In this document: positions 1 through 6,336 of the stretch, piece after piece
How the letters are laid out: each line of letters starts with the position of its first letter
Numbering within the stretch: position 1 is the first letter of the stretch
DNA from: Thioalkalicoccus limnaeus
Lineage (GTDB): Bacteria > Pseudomonadota > Gammaproteobacteria > Chromatiales > Chromatiaceae
Length of the DNA stretch: 6,336 nucleotides
Reading direction: 5' to 3'
Assembly (NCBI RefSeq): GCF_041197575.1
Contig: NZ_JBDKXB010000053.1
Location: 1-6,336 of the forward strand
The notes under the pieces: model-generated
The model's database searches: none
Told to the model about the DNA's origin: nothing
The model's input: the letters and a program-made list of their open reading frames with translations, nothing else
Translations under genes and position numbers: made by a program

Positions 1-630
1 GACCCGGACGAGGAAGTCGAGCGCGAGCGACTCCAGCTCCAGGCGCCCGCACAGCGACGACGAGTCGAGCTGCAACATCCGCAGGGCGAGGCCCCGCAGC
101 TCGCGCCCCACCCCGGGCAACGGCCGGAGTACCGGCCCCGAATGCTGCAAGACCGCGCGCACGCCTGAATTGAGCGCCTTGGGCGCCTCGTCCCGCCAGG
201 CCTCGAGCAAACCAGCCGCCACATCGATCGAGATCCCTCGCAGAACCTGATCGGCCGGTTGCGTGCAATGCACCGCCTCGACATGGCCGGCGCGGATCCA
301 GGCCTGATCGACGAGCATTTGCTTCTGGAAACGCAACTCGGGGATCGCTAGTGCGTAGCTCCCCGCGACCATCAGGCTGACACCGAAGCAAGTCTCCATG
401 CCACCGAATACCCCATCATGGGCGCGTTCCAGCCGATAGTCGCCACGACCGGCCAAGAGTCCGTTCTTGAAGAGCAATTGCTCCATGTAGCCGGACCCCG
501 CGACGACCTTCATCCGGCTGCTGCGGTGGACGCCTGCCCCGACAGCAGGAACGTCATCCGGCGCGAACAAGGCATCGTGAAAAAAGGTTTCGCGGTACTG
601 ATCCAGCATCGAGAGCGGGGCGGCATCCAT
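1..630 (-). CDS. AraC-family transcriptional regulator, N-terminal part (runs off left edge)
   Basis: An uninterrupted minus-strand frame runs from an ATG at 630 to base 1 (210 codons, no stop), so the C-terminal end is outside the window. The protein has the look of the sensor half of PchR-like AraC regulators: a beta-rich segment at residues 40-115 (CFGVSLMVAGSYALAIPEL, 81-99), a paired Trp/Arg-Gly stretch (WIRAGHV, 111-117), then a helical linker ending in GRLELESLALDFLVRV (195-210), which in this family directly precedes the two-helix-turn-helix AraC domain. That DNA-binding domain, about 100 residues, is expected just beyond base 1. High GC at third codon positions supports coding. The frame stays open upstream to another ATG at 702 (24 more residues), but that codon lies in a good sigma70-like promoter and the extra stretch is AT-rich, so I prefer 630; neither start has a strong ribosome-binding site. 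Family members often control iron or siderophore genes, but the ligand here is unknown. The gene looks unrelated to the restriction operon upstream. Confidence 0.75.
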   Translation of the reverse strand, partial: MDAAPLSMLDQYRETFFHDALFAPDDVPAVGAGVHRSSRMKVVAGSGYMEQLLFKNGLLAGRGDYRLERAHDGVFGGMETCFGVSLMVAGSYALAIPELRFQKQMLVDQAWIRAGHVEAVHCTQPADQVLRGISIDVAAGLLEAWRDEAPKALNSGVRAVLQHSGPVLRPLPGVGRELRGLALRMLQLDSSSLCGRLELESLALDFLVRV

Positions 631-673
631 CGGCGAAAATGGCTTCGGTGCGACGATATTGGAAATAGGAATT

Positions 674-702
674 ATTATCGCTTTTGGATCGGGGATTGTC
701 AT
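674..702 (-). promoter_or_regulatory. Sigma70-like promoter before the AraC-type gene
   Basis: On the minus strand ATGACA (702-697, 5 of 6 matches to TTGACA) is followed after exactly 17 bases by GATAAT (679-674, 5 of 6 matches to TATAAT). This would give a transcript starting near 667 and a leader of about 37 bases to the ATG at 630. The element overlaps the alternative ATG at 702, which argues against that start. The stretch beginning GATAATAATTCC (679 downwards) also has a loose resemblance, about 12 of 19 bases by eye, to a Fur box; this is too weak to call. Confidence 0.5.
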
Positions 703-904
703 CCGAACAGCGATCTGACGCGACCTCGAGTGCCCGCATCGGGCGGTCTCGACGGATTCCACCGCTGATCGAGCAGCTGCATGAGGGTACCGGTGTTGAT
801 GGAACCGACGGGGTGCCGGTCGGGGATCAGGCCTGCGGGCGCGTCGTTGGCGAACCCCAGCACGTGGCTGTCGTGTTATGCGTCGTCTTCGTTGGCCCTG
901 CGGC
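703..904 (-). other. Spacer between hsdR and the AraC-type gene, with a possible decayed reading frame
   Basis: These 202 bases hold no intact gene, and I see no convincing stem-loop with a T-run to end hsdR transcription. One minus-strand frame reads like protein: from about 892 it gives RRANEDDA, a TAA stop, then HDSHVLGFANDAPAG and, further on, VGSINTGTLMQLLDQRW, ending at a TGA at 701-699. Third positions are mostly G or C over 863-755, as in the neighbouring genes. The only starts after the internal stop are a GTG at 863 and a late ATG, with no clear ribosome-binding site. It could be the remnant of a gene cut by the insertion of the R-M locus, or chance in GC-rich DNA. I do not recognise the family. 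Confidence 0.3.
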
Positions 905-3900
905 TTACTCTTGCCCTCGCACCCGGCGAAATACCTCCTGCGCGAGGTGCTCATGCGCCGCCGAGCGGAACTCGGTATCCGTCATCACCCTGGAGAAGAT
1001 CTCCTCGTTGCCCTCCATGCGCGCGATAAACAGCTCATCCAGCATGCGATCGAAATAGGCTGCGAAGTTTGCGTAGTTGTTGGCGCGGGCCGCCTCCGCG
1101 ATATTCTCATCGTTTTCCGCGGAGGCCCGGATCTGGTCGAAGAACAGCTGATCTGCCTCGGTGAAGTCGGTGCCGAAACGCTCGTTCAGGCTTTCGATCA
1201 GGCTCGATAGGGCGACTGCTTCGTCTTTGACGCCAGCGGTGCCGACATCGGTCGGTCCCTTCAAGGGATAGGCGTCGCCCTCCGAGAGGTCGATGGAGCC
1301 CTCGGTCATCTGCTGAAGCCGGAAGAACCGAAGCGCCACCTCGTCGTCCATCACGAACTTCTGCCCATCACCCGGCGGCGGCAGCTTCGCCAGCAGGTTC
1401 CGCACGAAGGTGTAGAGCCTTTCGAGGTCGCTATCCTGGTAAGGGATGATCTGTGACAGGAAGGCATAGAGGTTTCGGTAGGCCGTCAATTGGCCGCGAA
1501 ACTCCTCGCGTTCCTCTTCCTCCCGCTCCCGGAGGCGCTGCACCACGGTATCGAGCACGGCGTTCATCGCCTTATGATCGCTCGCCGTGTGGTCACGCTT
1601 GCCTCGATACCAGACCTGGGCGAAGGCCGTCACATCCTCAGGCGTGAAGATCGCCCACTCCAGTAGGCGATACTGCAGCTCGGAGAGTCGCTGCGGGTCG
1701 GCGTTCTCGCCGACAGACGTGCTCTCGTAGTAGGGCTTGAACGCCTGATAGATTTCGTCCTCCTCGTTGGCGAAATCGAGCACGAAGGTGCGCGACTTGC
1801 CAGGCGCGATCCGGTTGAGCCGGGAGAGAGTCTGCACCGCCTGCACACCGGCCAACCGCTTCACCACATACATGGTCTGCAGCAAGGGTTGGTCGAAACC
1901 GGTCTGATATTTCTCGGCGACCAGAAGCACCCGGTAATCGTCGCGCTCGAAGGCCTCGGGCAGTTCGCTCTCGGAGATCCCCCCGTTCATCGACACCTCG
2001 GTGTAGCACGAGCCGGGGTCGTCCGGGTCTTCAACCGTGCCCGAAAAGGCCACCAACGAGCGAATACCGGTGTAGCCCTGGTCCTTGATGTAGCGATCAA
2101 AGGCGAGCTTGTACTTTACCGCCGCCAAGCGGGAGCCCGTGACCACCATCGCCTTCGCGCGCCCGCCAAGCTCCGCCATCACGTAGAGCCGGAAATGCTC
2201 GACGATGACGGACACGACCTGCTCGATATTGACCGGATGCAGCTCCAGGTAGCGAGTCAGGGCCTTCGCGGCCTTCTTGCGAGGCACATCGGGATCGTCC
2301 TCGATCTGTTTGATCAGGCCGAAGAAGCGCTTGTAGGTGGTGTAGTTGGCGAGCACGTCCATGATGAAGCCTTCCTCGATGGCCTGACGCATGCTGTATT
2401 CGTGAAAGGGTGACGTCCCGGACGGTCCGGGCTCGTCGAACAGGGCCTTGGTCTTGAACTTGGGCGTGGCGGTGAAGGCGAAAAAGCTCAGGTTCGGCTG
2501 TCGGGCGCGCCGCAGCGCATCGCGCAGCACCGCGGCCTTGGCCTCATCGGAAAGATCGTCGTCCTCCTCCTCGGAGAGCTGCGCGGCAATGGCCGCCTCG
2601 ATCCCGTGTTTGTTCAGCATGCCCCTCAACGCCGTCGCGGTTTCGCCGCTCTGGGAGGAGTGGGCCTCATCGACGATGACGGCGAAGCGCTTGCCCGCCG
2701 TGTCGATGGTCACACCACCGCCCTTCTTCTCTAGGGTCGAGAGCGCCTGCGAGATAAAGGGAAACTTCTGGATGGTCGTGATGACGATCGGCGTACCCTG
2801 GGACAGCGCACGGGCAAGCTGCTGGGTGTCCTCGTCGATCTTCTCGACCACGCCGATCTTGTGCTCGAACTGGTAAATGGTCGCCTGCAACTGCTGGTCG
2901 AGCACGCGCCGGTCGGTGACGACGATGACGGAGTGGAACACCTTCTCGTCCTGGGCGTCGTGCAGACTCGCCAGCCGGTGCGCCAGCCAGGCGATCGAGT
3001 TCGACTTGCCGGAACCGGCCGAGTGCTGGACCAGATAGTTTCGCCCCGAACCATGGGCCTTCGCGTGGGCGCAGAGAGCCCTAACCGCGTCGAGCTGGTG
3101 ATAGCGGGGGAAGATCATCGTCTCCTTGCGCACCGTGCGCAGGCCCTGATGGCTCTTGACCTGCTTCTCCTTCACCTCCAGGTGCATGAAGCGCTGCAGG
3201 ATCTCCAACAGGCTGTCGGCCTGCAGGACCTCGTCCCACAGGTAGTGGGTCTTCCAATTACCCTCGACGGGTGGGTTGCCGGCGCCGTGGTTGTTGCCCC
3301 GGTTGAAGGGCAGGAAATGGGTCTCCTTGCCCCTAAGCCGGGTCGTCATCCACACCTCGTCCGGGTCCACGGCAAAGTGGACCAGCGCGCGCTTCTTGAA
3401 CGCGAAGAGCAGATCGCGCTCGTCCCGATCCACCGCGAACTGGCGCATCGCATCGGCGGCGCGTTGCCCGGTCAGCGGGTTCTTGAGCTCGGAGGTGACG
3501 ACGGGGATGCCGTTCACGGCCAGCGTCACGTCGATGATGCAACGCCGGTGCCCGTTTGCATTCGCGCCCCCGGCCTTCTTCATGGCCGAGGTGAAGGCGA
3601 CCTGGCGGGTGATCGTCAGCCGGTTCCGGGCGTAGTTCTCCGCCGCCTCCGGGTTCATGCGGGTGTTCGGCCGGAACCAGGCCATGCGGAAGGTCTTGCC
3701 GTAGCACTTGAAGCCATGGCGCAGGACATGGAGTGTCCCCTTGATTTCCAGCTCCTTCGACAGGCTGTCCAACACCGTCGTGGCCGTCTTCGGCCCGAGC
3801 AGCGCCTCCAGTGCCTCCCATTTGGCCGGCTGGCTGTCTCTTAGGAAGCCAGCGACATCCTCGGGGAAAAGGGCCAGCGACTCATCGTAGTCCTTAGGAC

Positions 3901-3979
3901 TGCGCTTCTCGTAACCGCCCACGCTCGTCAGGCCGGTCTCGATGGCGGTCTCGAACGCGGCCTCGTCATGTCCCGACAT
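905..3979 (-). CDS. hsdR: Type I restriction enzyme, R (endonuclease/translocase) subunit HsdR
   Basis: HsdR is the motor and nuclease subunit of type I R-M complexes: with HsdM and HsdS it binds an unmethylated site, pulls DNA using ATP, and cuts far away. At 1024 aa it has the usual full length. Visible in order are: an N-terminal PD-(D/E)XK nuclease core with D150 (CIIDVTLAV) and E164-x-K166 (VVTSELKNPLTG); the helicase Q-like element PRYHQLDAV (291-299); Walker A HSAGSGKS (319-326); the DEAH box VIVDEAH (434-440); motif III AFTATPK (501-507); motif V around AEKYQTGFDQP (688-698); and motif VI LSRLNR (718-723). A charged helix (817-826) and a helical C-terminus follow, the part that docks to the methyltransferase. 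All key residues are present, so it is probably active. The ATG at 3979 lies in the stop codon of the upstream remnant (TGATG), with AAGGAG five bases before it. The only unusual point is that it is separated from hsdS by an extra gene, a gap and a decayed cassette. Confidence 0.96.
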   Translation of the reverse strand: MSGHDEAAFETAIETGLTSVGGYEKRSPKDYDESLALFPEDVAGFLRDSQPAKWEALEALLGPKTATTVLDSLSKELEIKGTLHVLRHGFKCYGKTFRMAWFRPNTRMNPEAAENYARNRLTITRQVAFTSAMKKAGGANANGHRRCIIDVTLAVNGIPVVTSELKNPLTGQRAADAMRQFAVDRDERDLLFAFKKRALVHFAVDPDEVWMTTRLRGKETHFLPFNRGNNHGAGNPPVEGNWKTHYLWDEVLQADSLLEILQRFMHLEVKEKQVKSHQGLRTVRKETMIFPRYHQLDAVRALCAHAKAHGSGRNYLVQHSAGSGKSNSIAWLAHRLASLHDAQDEKVFHSVIVVTDRRVLDQQLQATIYQFEHKIGVVEKIDEDTQQLARALSQGTPIVITTIQKFPFISQALSTLEKKGGGVTIDTAGKRFAVIVDEAHSSQSGETATALRGMLNKHGIEAAIAAQLSEEEDDDLSDEAKAAVLRDALRRARQPNLSFFAFTATPKFKTKALFDEPGPSGTSPFHEYSMRQAIEEGFIMDVLANYTTYKRFFGLIKQIEDDPDVPRKKAAKALTRYLELHPVNIEQVVSVIVEHFRLYVMAELGGRAKAMVVTGSRLAAVKYKLAFDRYIKDQGYTGIRSLVAFSGTVEDPDDPGSCYTEVSMNGGISESELPEAFERDDYRVLLVAEKYQTGFDQPLLQTMYVVKRLAGVQAVQTLSRLNRIAPGKSRTFVLDFANEEDEIYQAFKPYYESTSVGENADPQRLSELQYRLLEWAIFTPEDVTAFAQVWYRGKRDHTASDHKAMNAVLDTVVQRLREREEEEREEFRGQLTAYRNLYAFLSQIIPYQDSDLERLYTFVRNLLAKLPPPGDGQKFVMDDEVALRFFRLQQMTEGSIDLSEGDAYPLKGPTDVGTAGVKDEAVALSSLIESLNERFGTDFTEADQLFFDQIRASAENDENIAEAARANNYANFAAYFDRMLDELFIARMEGNEEIFSRVMTDTEFRSAAHEHLAQEVFRRVRGQE

Positions 3980-4410
3980 CAGCTCTCCTTCGCAAAGTCA
4001 TAACGCACGTGCAGTGACTTCAGCATCGCAAAGGTGTCGTGGCGGCGTCCGCACCGTTGACGAAGATCAGCGGTGCCAACTCGTCGTACAGCGCGAAGCC
4101 ACGGAACTCCTCGACGTTCAGCCGGCATGGTGTCAAGAAGATCCGGACTAACCACGCCCGGCTGCCGATGGCTCAGAATGCGGAAGTCCGGAATCGGCAT
4201 CGGCAGGTCCGGCGGCTCCGGCAGGAACAGGAAGCCGAAGGGGACGTGGGTGGCCTTGGCGAAGGCCTCCAGTTGGTCGAAGGTCGGCGATAACTCCCCG
4301 CGCTCCCAAGCGGCGAGCTTCGGGAAGCGGCCGACGAGGTCTGCGCCAGGCAGCCCGGCGCGCTCGCGCGCCCAGCGCAACAGATCGGGACTGATGGAAA
4401 CTCGCGTCAT
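3979..4410 (-). pseudogene. Deletion remnant of an HTH-ImmA/IrrE regulator fused to a DUF4411-like tail
   Basis: The open frame has 143 codons, but it reads as pieces of two genes. Residues 1-60 form a XRE-type helix-turn-helix of the kind that starts HTH-ImmA/IrrE proteins (RFPKLAAWERGELSPTFDQL, 28-47), followed by the family's FGFLFLPEPP (58-67), PIPDFR (72-77) and SPDLLDT (88-94). Here the homology leaves the frame. It resumes in the +1 frame at 4121-4044 as LNVEEFRGFALYDEL then APLIFVNGADA, the start of the ImmA domain. From memory, about 70 residues normally lie between these points, so a deletion rather than a simple frameshift is implied. The zinc-binding HExxH motif, normally just after NGAD, is absent. 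From about 4041 the original frame gives HDTFAMLKSLHVRYDF, which resembles the C-terminus of DUF4411 (PIN-like) proteins, usually encoded directly downstream of such HTH-ImmA genes. A second deletion of roughly 1 kb could have joined the two. The ORF may still make an HTH-only protein; its stop overlaps the hsdR start by one base. Confidence 0.8.
3985..3990 (-). promoter_or_regulatory. Ribosome-binding site of hsdR, inside the upstream remnant
   Basis: AAGGAG lies five bases before the hsdR ATG at 3979 and inside the last codons (AKES) of the HTH/DUF4411-like remnant. This fixes the hsdR start and gives a reason why exactly these last codons of the old cassette were kept. Confidence 0.75.
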
Positions 4411-4424
4411 CGCAGAACCTTGGT

Positions 4425-4440
4425 GTTCAGCATGCTCAAC
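4425..4440. promoter_or_regulatory. Near-perfect palindrome, candidate operator of the HTH remnant
   Basis: GTTCAGCATGCTCAAC is a 16-bp palindrome with one mismatched pair (GTT-n-AGCATGCT-n-AAC), ending 15 bases before the ATG at 4410. A second, weaker dyad (ACTCT and AGAGT arms, 4443-4460) adjoins it. Position and symmetry fit autoregulation by a dimeric HTH protein. No clear -10/-35 pair was found here, so this is inference. Confidence 0.4.
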
Positions 4441-4551
4441 TCACTCTAGCGCTCCAGAGTCTGAGTGTCTGGCGGATGCTGTGCGTCCTGGTTGGGCACG
4501 GCCCGCTCATGCGGCAGGCTTCGCGCCGCAGACATACAAGAGGCGTTGAGC

Positions 4552-4614
4552 GTCGGAGCCAGCATAGGTGCTCCGACTTCGTGTTCGATAGCCGTCGGGC
4601 TTGGTAAGCCCAAC
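4552..4614. repeat. Two adjacent hairpins in the intergenic gap (REP-like)
   Basis: The gap 4411-4659 holds no supported gene. It has two inverted repeats 16 bases apart: arms GTCGGAGC (4552-4559) and GCTCCGAC (4570-4577), a perfect 8-bp stem with a 10-base loop; and GTCGGGCTT (4594-4602) with AAGCCCAAC (4606-4614), a 9-bp stem with one G-T pair and a 3-base loop. Neither is followed by a T-run on either strand, so they do not look like ordinary intrinsic terminators. Paired GC-rich hairpins between genes are typical of REP-type dispersed repeats, and they could trim or attenuate the transcript between the hsdS part and hsdR. Whether this unit recurs in the genome cannot be seen here. Confidence 0.45.
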
Positions 4615-4659
4615 CCTGATTGTTTACTCGACATCGCACTCGGTGTGGCCGGGCATCGG

Positions 4660-5271
4660 TCAGATCTCCTGCACCGAGGTATTGTGGAGGTCGGCCAGCG
4701 ACTGACCTTGTACCTCGTCAAAGTGGTAGTAGCGAATGGAAGGATCCGCGTTCAGTTGCCGGTTTTCGTCGATATACGGGTCGGGATTCACGTTCTCGGC
4801 GAAGACGAACTTGCGCAGCCGGATCTTGCGCCCGTCGCCGGTGTAGTGCTCGATGGTGCGTTTCAGGCTGGCGACCCAGCACATTCCGGCCTTGAGTTGC
4901 GGGACGATCTTTTCGGCGGCCAGGCTCTTCGATTTGAACTCAATGCAATCGGCGTGGAAGGCGCGACCGTTGACGTAGAAGATCACAAAATCGCATCTCT
5001 TCGACCAAGGCTTCGCATTGTCGTCGAGAAAGTGAAAAAGGGCCGGTTTGCTTGTCCGCTTAGCCGTCTCGAAATCGTCATGATCCAATTTGAAAGCCAT
5101 GCCGGCACCCGGCAGAAGGAGCTCGATCTTGCGTACCTGCGGCTTTACGTCTTCCCGGCGAAAGTATTTCTCGGCCAGAACAACCTTGCCACCTGCCCCG
5201 TCATCCATGATGTAGTCGCTGTTCACATACGCCTTGAGATGCTCGAAATACGTCCGTGCTGGCAGCGTCAT
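4660..5271 (-). CDS. Uncharacterised 203-aa protein in the R-M operon, possible PD-(D/E)XK nuclease fold
   Basis: I do not recognise the family. The ATG at 5271 overlaps the hsdS stop (ATGA) and has GAGG five bases upstream, so translation is probably coupled to hsdS; this makes an accessory role in the R-M system likely. The protein is soluble, with no signal peptide or membrane segment. Its centre reads KRCDFVIFYV (91-100), then a short turn, then ADCIEFKSKSL (107-117). That is an aspartate at the end of one predicted strand (D94) followed 17 residues later by E111-x-K113 at the end of another, the layout of PD-(D/E)XK nuclease cores; the same signature appears in HsdR as D150 and E164-x-K166. 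A helix with a glutamine follows (KIVPQLKAG, 121-129), as in many such folds. The C-terminal third (KFVFAENVNPDPYID, 154-168) has no motif I can name. GC is about 50-53%, below hsdR. The gene is certain on context; the nuclease fold is inference from the pattern. Confidence 0.85.
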   Translation of the reverse strand: MTLPARTYFEHLKAYVNSDYIMDDGAGGKVVLAEKYFRREDVKPQVRKIELLLPGAGMAFKLDHDDFETAKRTSKPALFHFLDDNAKPWSKRCDFVIFYVNGRAFHADCIEFKSKSLAAEKIVPQLKAGMCWVASLKRTIEHYTGDGRKIRLRKFVFAENVNPDPYIDENRQLNADPSIRYYHFDEVQGQSLADLHNTSVQEI

Positions 5272-6335
5272 TGCAGCCTCGTGATCTTTCCGGTGACGGC
5301 AGCCGTGATAATAGCAGCCCGATATTCAACGAGCTTATCAATCGTTTTCCTGAGCCTCTCGGCAATAGCGCCGATAGGAGACAAAATGGCATCTAAAGAG
5401 TCCATTAGCTCGCCCTGCTCGGCTAAGGGAGGCACAGTGAAAATCAAGCTGCCCACTACAGTAGTGTTCAAACCTGAGAGGATAGCTCCCCGGCGCTCTG
5501 CCGTAATCTGCTCTGATACGAACTGCGCCTCGTGCAGGAGTGTTAACGCCCATGCCGGCATCAACCTCAACTTATTTGGCCGGATGCGGATTGTGTCGCT
5601 ATCAGCAATTCCGGGGAGAATTTTCTCTGGCACGCGCCTGCAGTTGCCGAGCGAACCTTTTCGAGTAATAACCAAGTCACCAGGTAGAAGTTCATAGCGC
5701 TTCAGCTCCTCGTATCGTTCTTCCTCTACCCATCTGCTTCCGCGCGAGAAATCCCCCGATATGGTGTTTTCCTGTCCGTACAGTTTGAACCCTGTTTCAT
5801 AATCTGGAAGATTGGTTAGCATTCCACCGAACGGCCCCATTTGTAGGCCGATTCCATCTTCTACGAGGCGCCGAAGCTGCCTGACCTCCCAATGCGCGGG
5901 AATGTCGCCAAGCCAGTCGATGCCTGAGGGTTTCATCGGGGCATCGGGGTTGAGGCCCTTGGTGACCGCGCGGGTGATCAGGGCCTGGCGCTTCTCAGCC
6001 AGCCGGTCCAGCAGCGCGCGCTTTTTCTCGATCAGCCCGTCGATCCGCGCCGTCTTCTCATCCAGAAACCGCGCAATCCGCTGCTGAGTGTCGACCGGGG
6101 GGAGCGCGATGAAGGCGTTCTTCATCGGATATTGACCGAGCCCGAAGCGGGTGACGCCGTTCGCCGCCAGCTTGAACTGATCGTTCAAGGGCTCAGAGCG
6201 GCAGAGCCAAGCAAGGAAGCCTCCGTCCAGCTCTGCGCCGGGTTCGAACACCGACAGGTGGTATCCGCACAGAACATCCGGCATGTCCTCAGTGACGAGA
6301 GCCGGAATGCCGATATCGTCCCAGCCTTCACTGTC
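5268..6335 (-). CDS. hsdS: Type I restriction-modification specificity subunit HsdS (5' end outside window)
   Basis: HsdS sets the bipartite DNA target for both methylation and restriction and holds HsdM and HsdR together. The frame is open from the right edge (DSEGWDDIGIPALVTEDMPD), so the start is outside; 355 residues are visible and roughly 60-100 are missing if the length is usual. In visible numbering, the end of the first target recognition domain covers 1-78 (ALPPVDTQQRIARFL at 77-91 closes it); the long conserved spacer helix is about 88-125 (KKRALLDRLAEKRQALI); PSGIDWLGDIPAHWE (136-150) is the usual entry to the second domain; the second recognition domain runs about 152-300 (YGQENTISGDF, LLPGDLVITRKGSLGN, SGLNTT); VPPLAEQGEL then leads into the terminal helix, ending VTGKITRLQ. 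The order domain-helix-domain-helix is intact, with no frameshift. The second domain is clearly lower in GC than the rest. hsdM would be expected just to the right, reading the same way. Confidence 0.95.
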   Translation of the reverse strand, partial: DSEGWDDIGIPALVTEDMPDVLCGYHLSVFEPGAELDGGFLAWLCRSEPLNDQFKLAANGVTRFGLGQYPMKNAFIALPPVDTQQRIARFLDEKTARIDGLIEKKRALLDRLAEKRQALITRAVTKGLNPDAPMKPSGIDWLGDIPAHWEVRQLRRLVEDGIGLQMGPFGGMLTNLPDYETGFKLYGQENTISGDFSRGSRWVEEERYEELKRYELLPGDLVITRKGSLGNCRRVPEKILPGIADSDTIRIRPNKLRLMPAWALTLLHEAQFVSEQITAERRGAILSGLNTTVVGSLIFTVPPLAEQGELMDSLDAILSPIGAIAERLRKTIDKLVEYRAAIITAAVTGKITRLQ

Positions 6336-6336
6336 T

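Noticed and set aside
864..904. Terminator after hsdR
   Set aside because: I found no stable stem followed by a T-run on the minus strand.
2861..3844. Plus-strand ORF of 327 codons
   Set aside because: It is a shadow of hsdR; the opposite strand carries the nuclease residues and Walker A motif.
3979..4410. Programmed frameshift joining the HTH and ImmA pieces
   Set aside because: No slippery site was seen, about 70 residues between the pieces are missing, and the shifted frame stops at 4020 before any HExxH motif.
3979..4410. Active toxin-antitoxin pair
   Set aside because: The protease motif and almost all of the presumed DUF4411 partner are absent.
4446..4659. Minus-strand small ORF in the gap, from an ATG at about 4640
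   Set aside because: No ribosome-binding site, no recognisable motif, and it reads straight through both hairpins.
4465..5697. Long plus-strand ORF of 410 codons
   Set aside because: It runs antisense through the intergenic gap, the 203-aa gene and the end of hsdS, shows no recognisable domain, and the minus strand has clear hsdS motifs and coupled starts.

Overview
The window is GC-rich bacterial DNA. Every gene I can support reads on the minus strand, so the window runs backwards through one operon. Most of hsdR is about 65-70% GC. The organism is probably a high-GC proteobacterium; the style of the AraC-type regulator recalls purple sulfur gammaproteobacteria, but that placement is a weak inference.

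Right to left (5' to 3' on the minus strand), the layout is as follows. (1) The 3' part of hsdS, the specificity subunit of a type I restriction-modification system, enters from the right edge; its first codons, and presumably hsdM, lie outside. (2) An unrecognised 203-aa protein overlaps the hsdS stop by ATGA and carries a D...ExK pattern like PD-(D/E)XK nucleases. (3) A 248-bp gap holds two adjacent hairpins and a near-perfect palindrome. (4) A 143-codon ORF is the deletion-scarred remnant of an HTH-ImmA/IrrE gene fused to what looks like the last codons of a DUF4411 (PIN-like) partner. (5) A full-length hsdR (1024 aa) starts inside the stop codon of that remnant. (6) A short spacer may contain a decayed reading frame. 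(7) The N-terminal two thirds of an AraC-family regulator leaves at the left edge. It is a large gene that is easily missed because its stop codon lies outside the window.

HsdS with HsdM forms the sequence-specific methyltransferase, and adding HsdR gives the ATP-driven restriction complex. The 203-aa protein is translationally tied to hsdS and is a candidate accessory nuclease-like factor. The HTH remnant sits where an accessory toxin-antitoxin-like cassette once separated the two halves of the R-M operon. It keeps the DNA-binding half, a possible operator, and the ribosome-binding site of hsdR, so it could act as a controller of the restriction subunit. Base composition falls to about 50-55% GC across the second recognition domain of HsdS and the 203-aa gene, which suggests that this block was exchanged horizontally.
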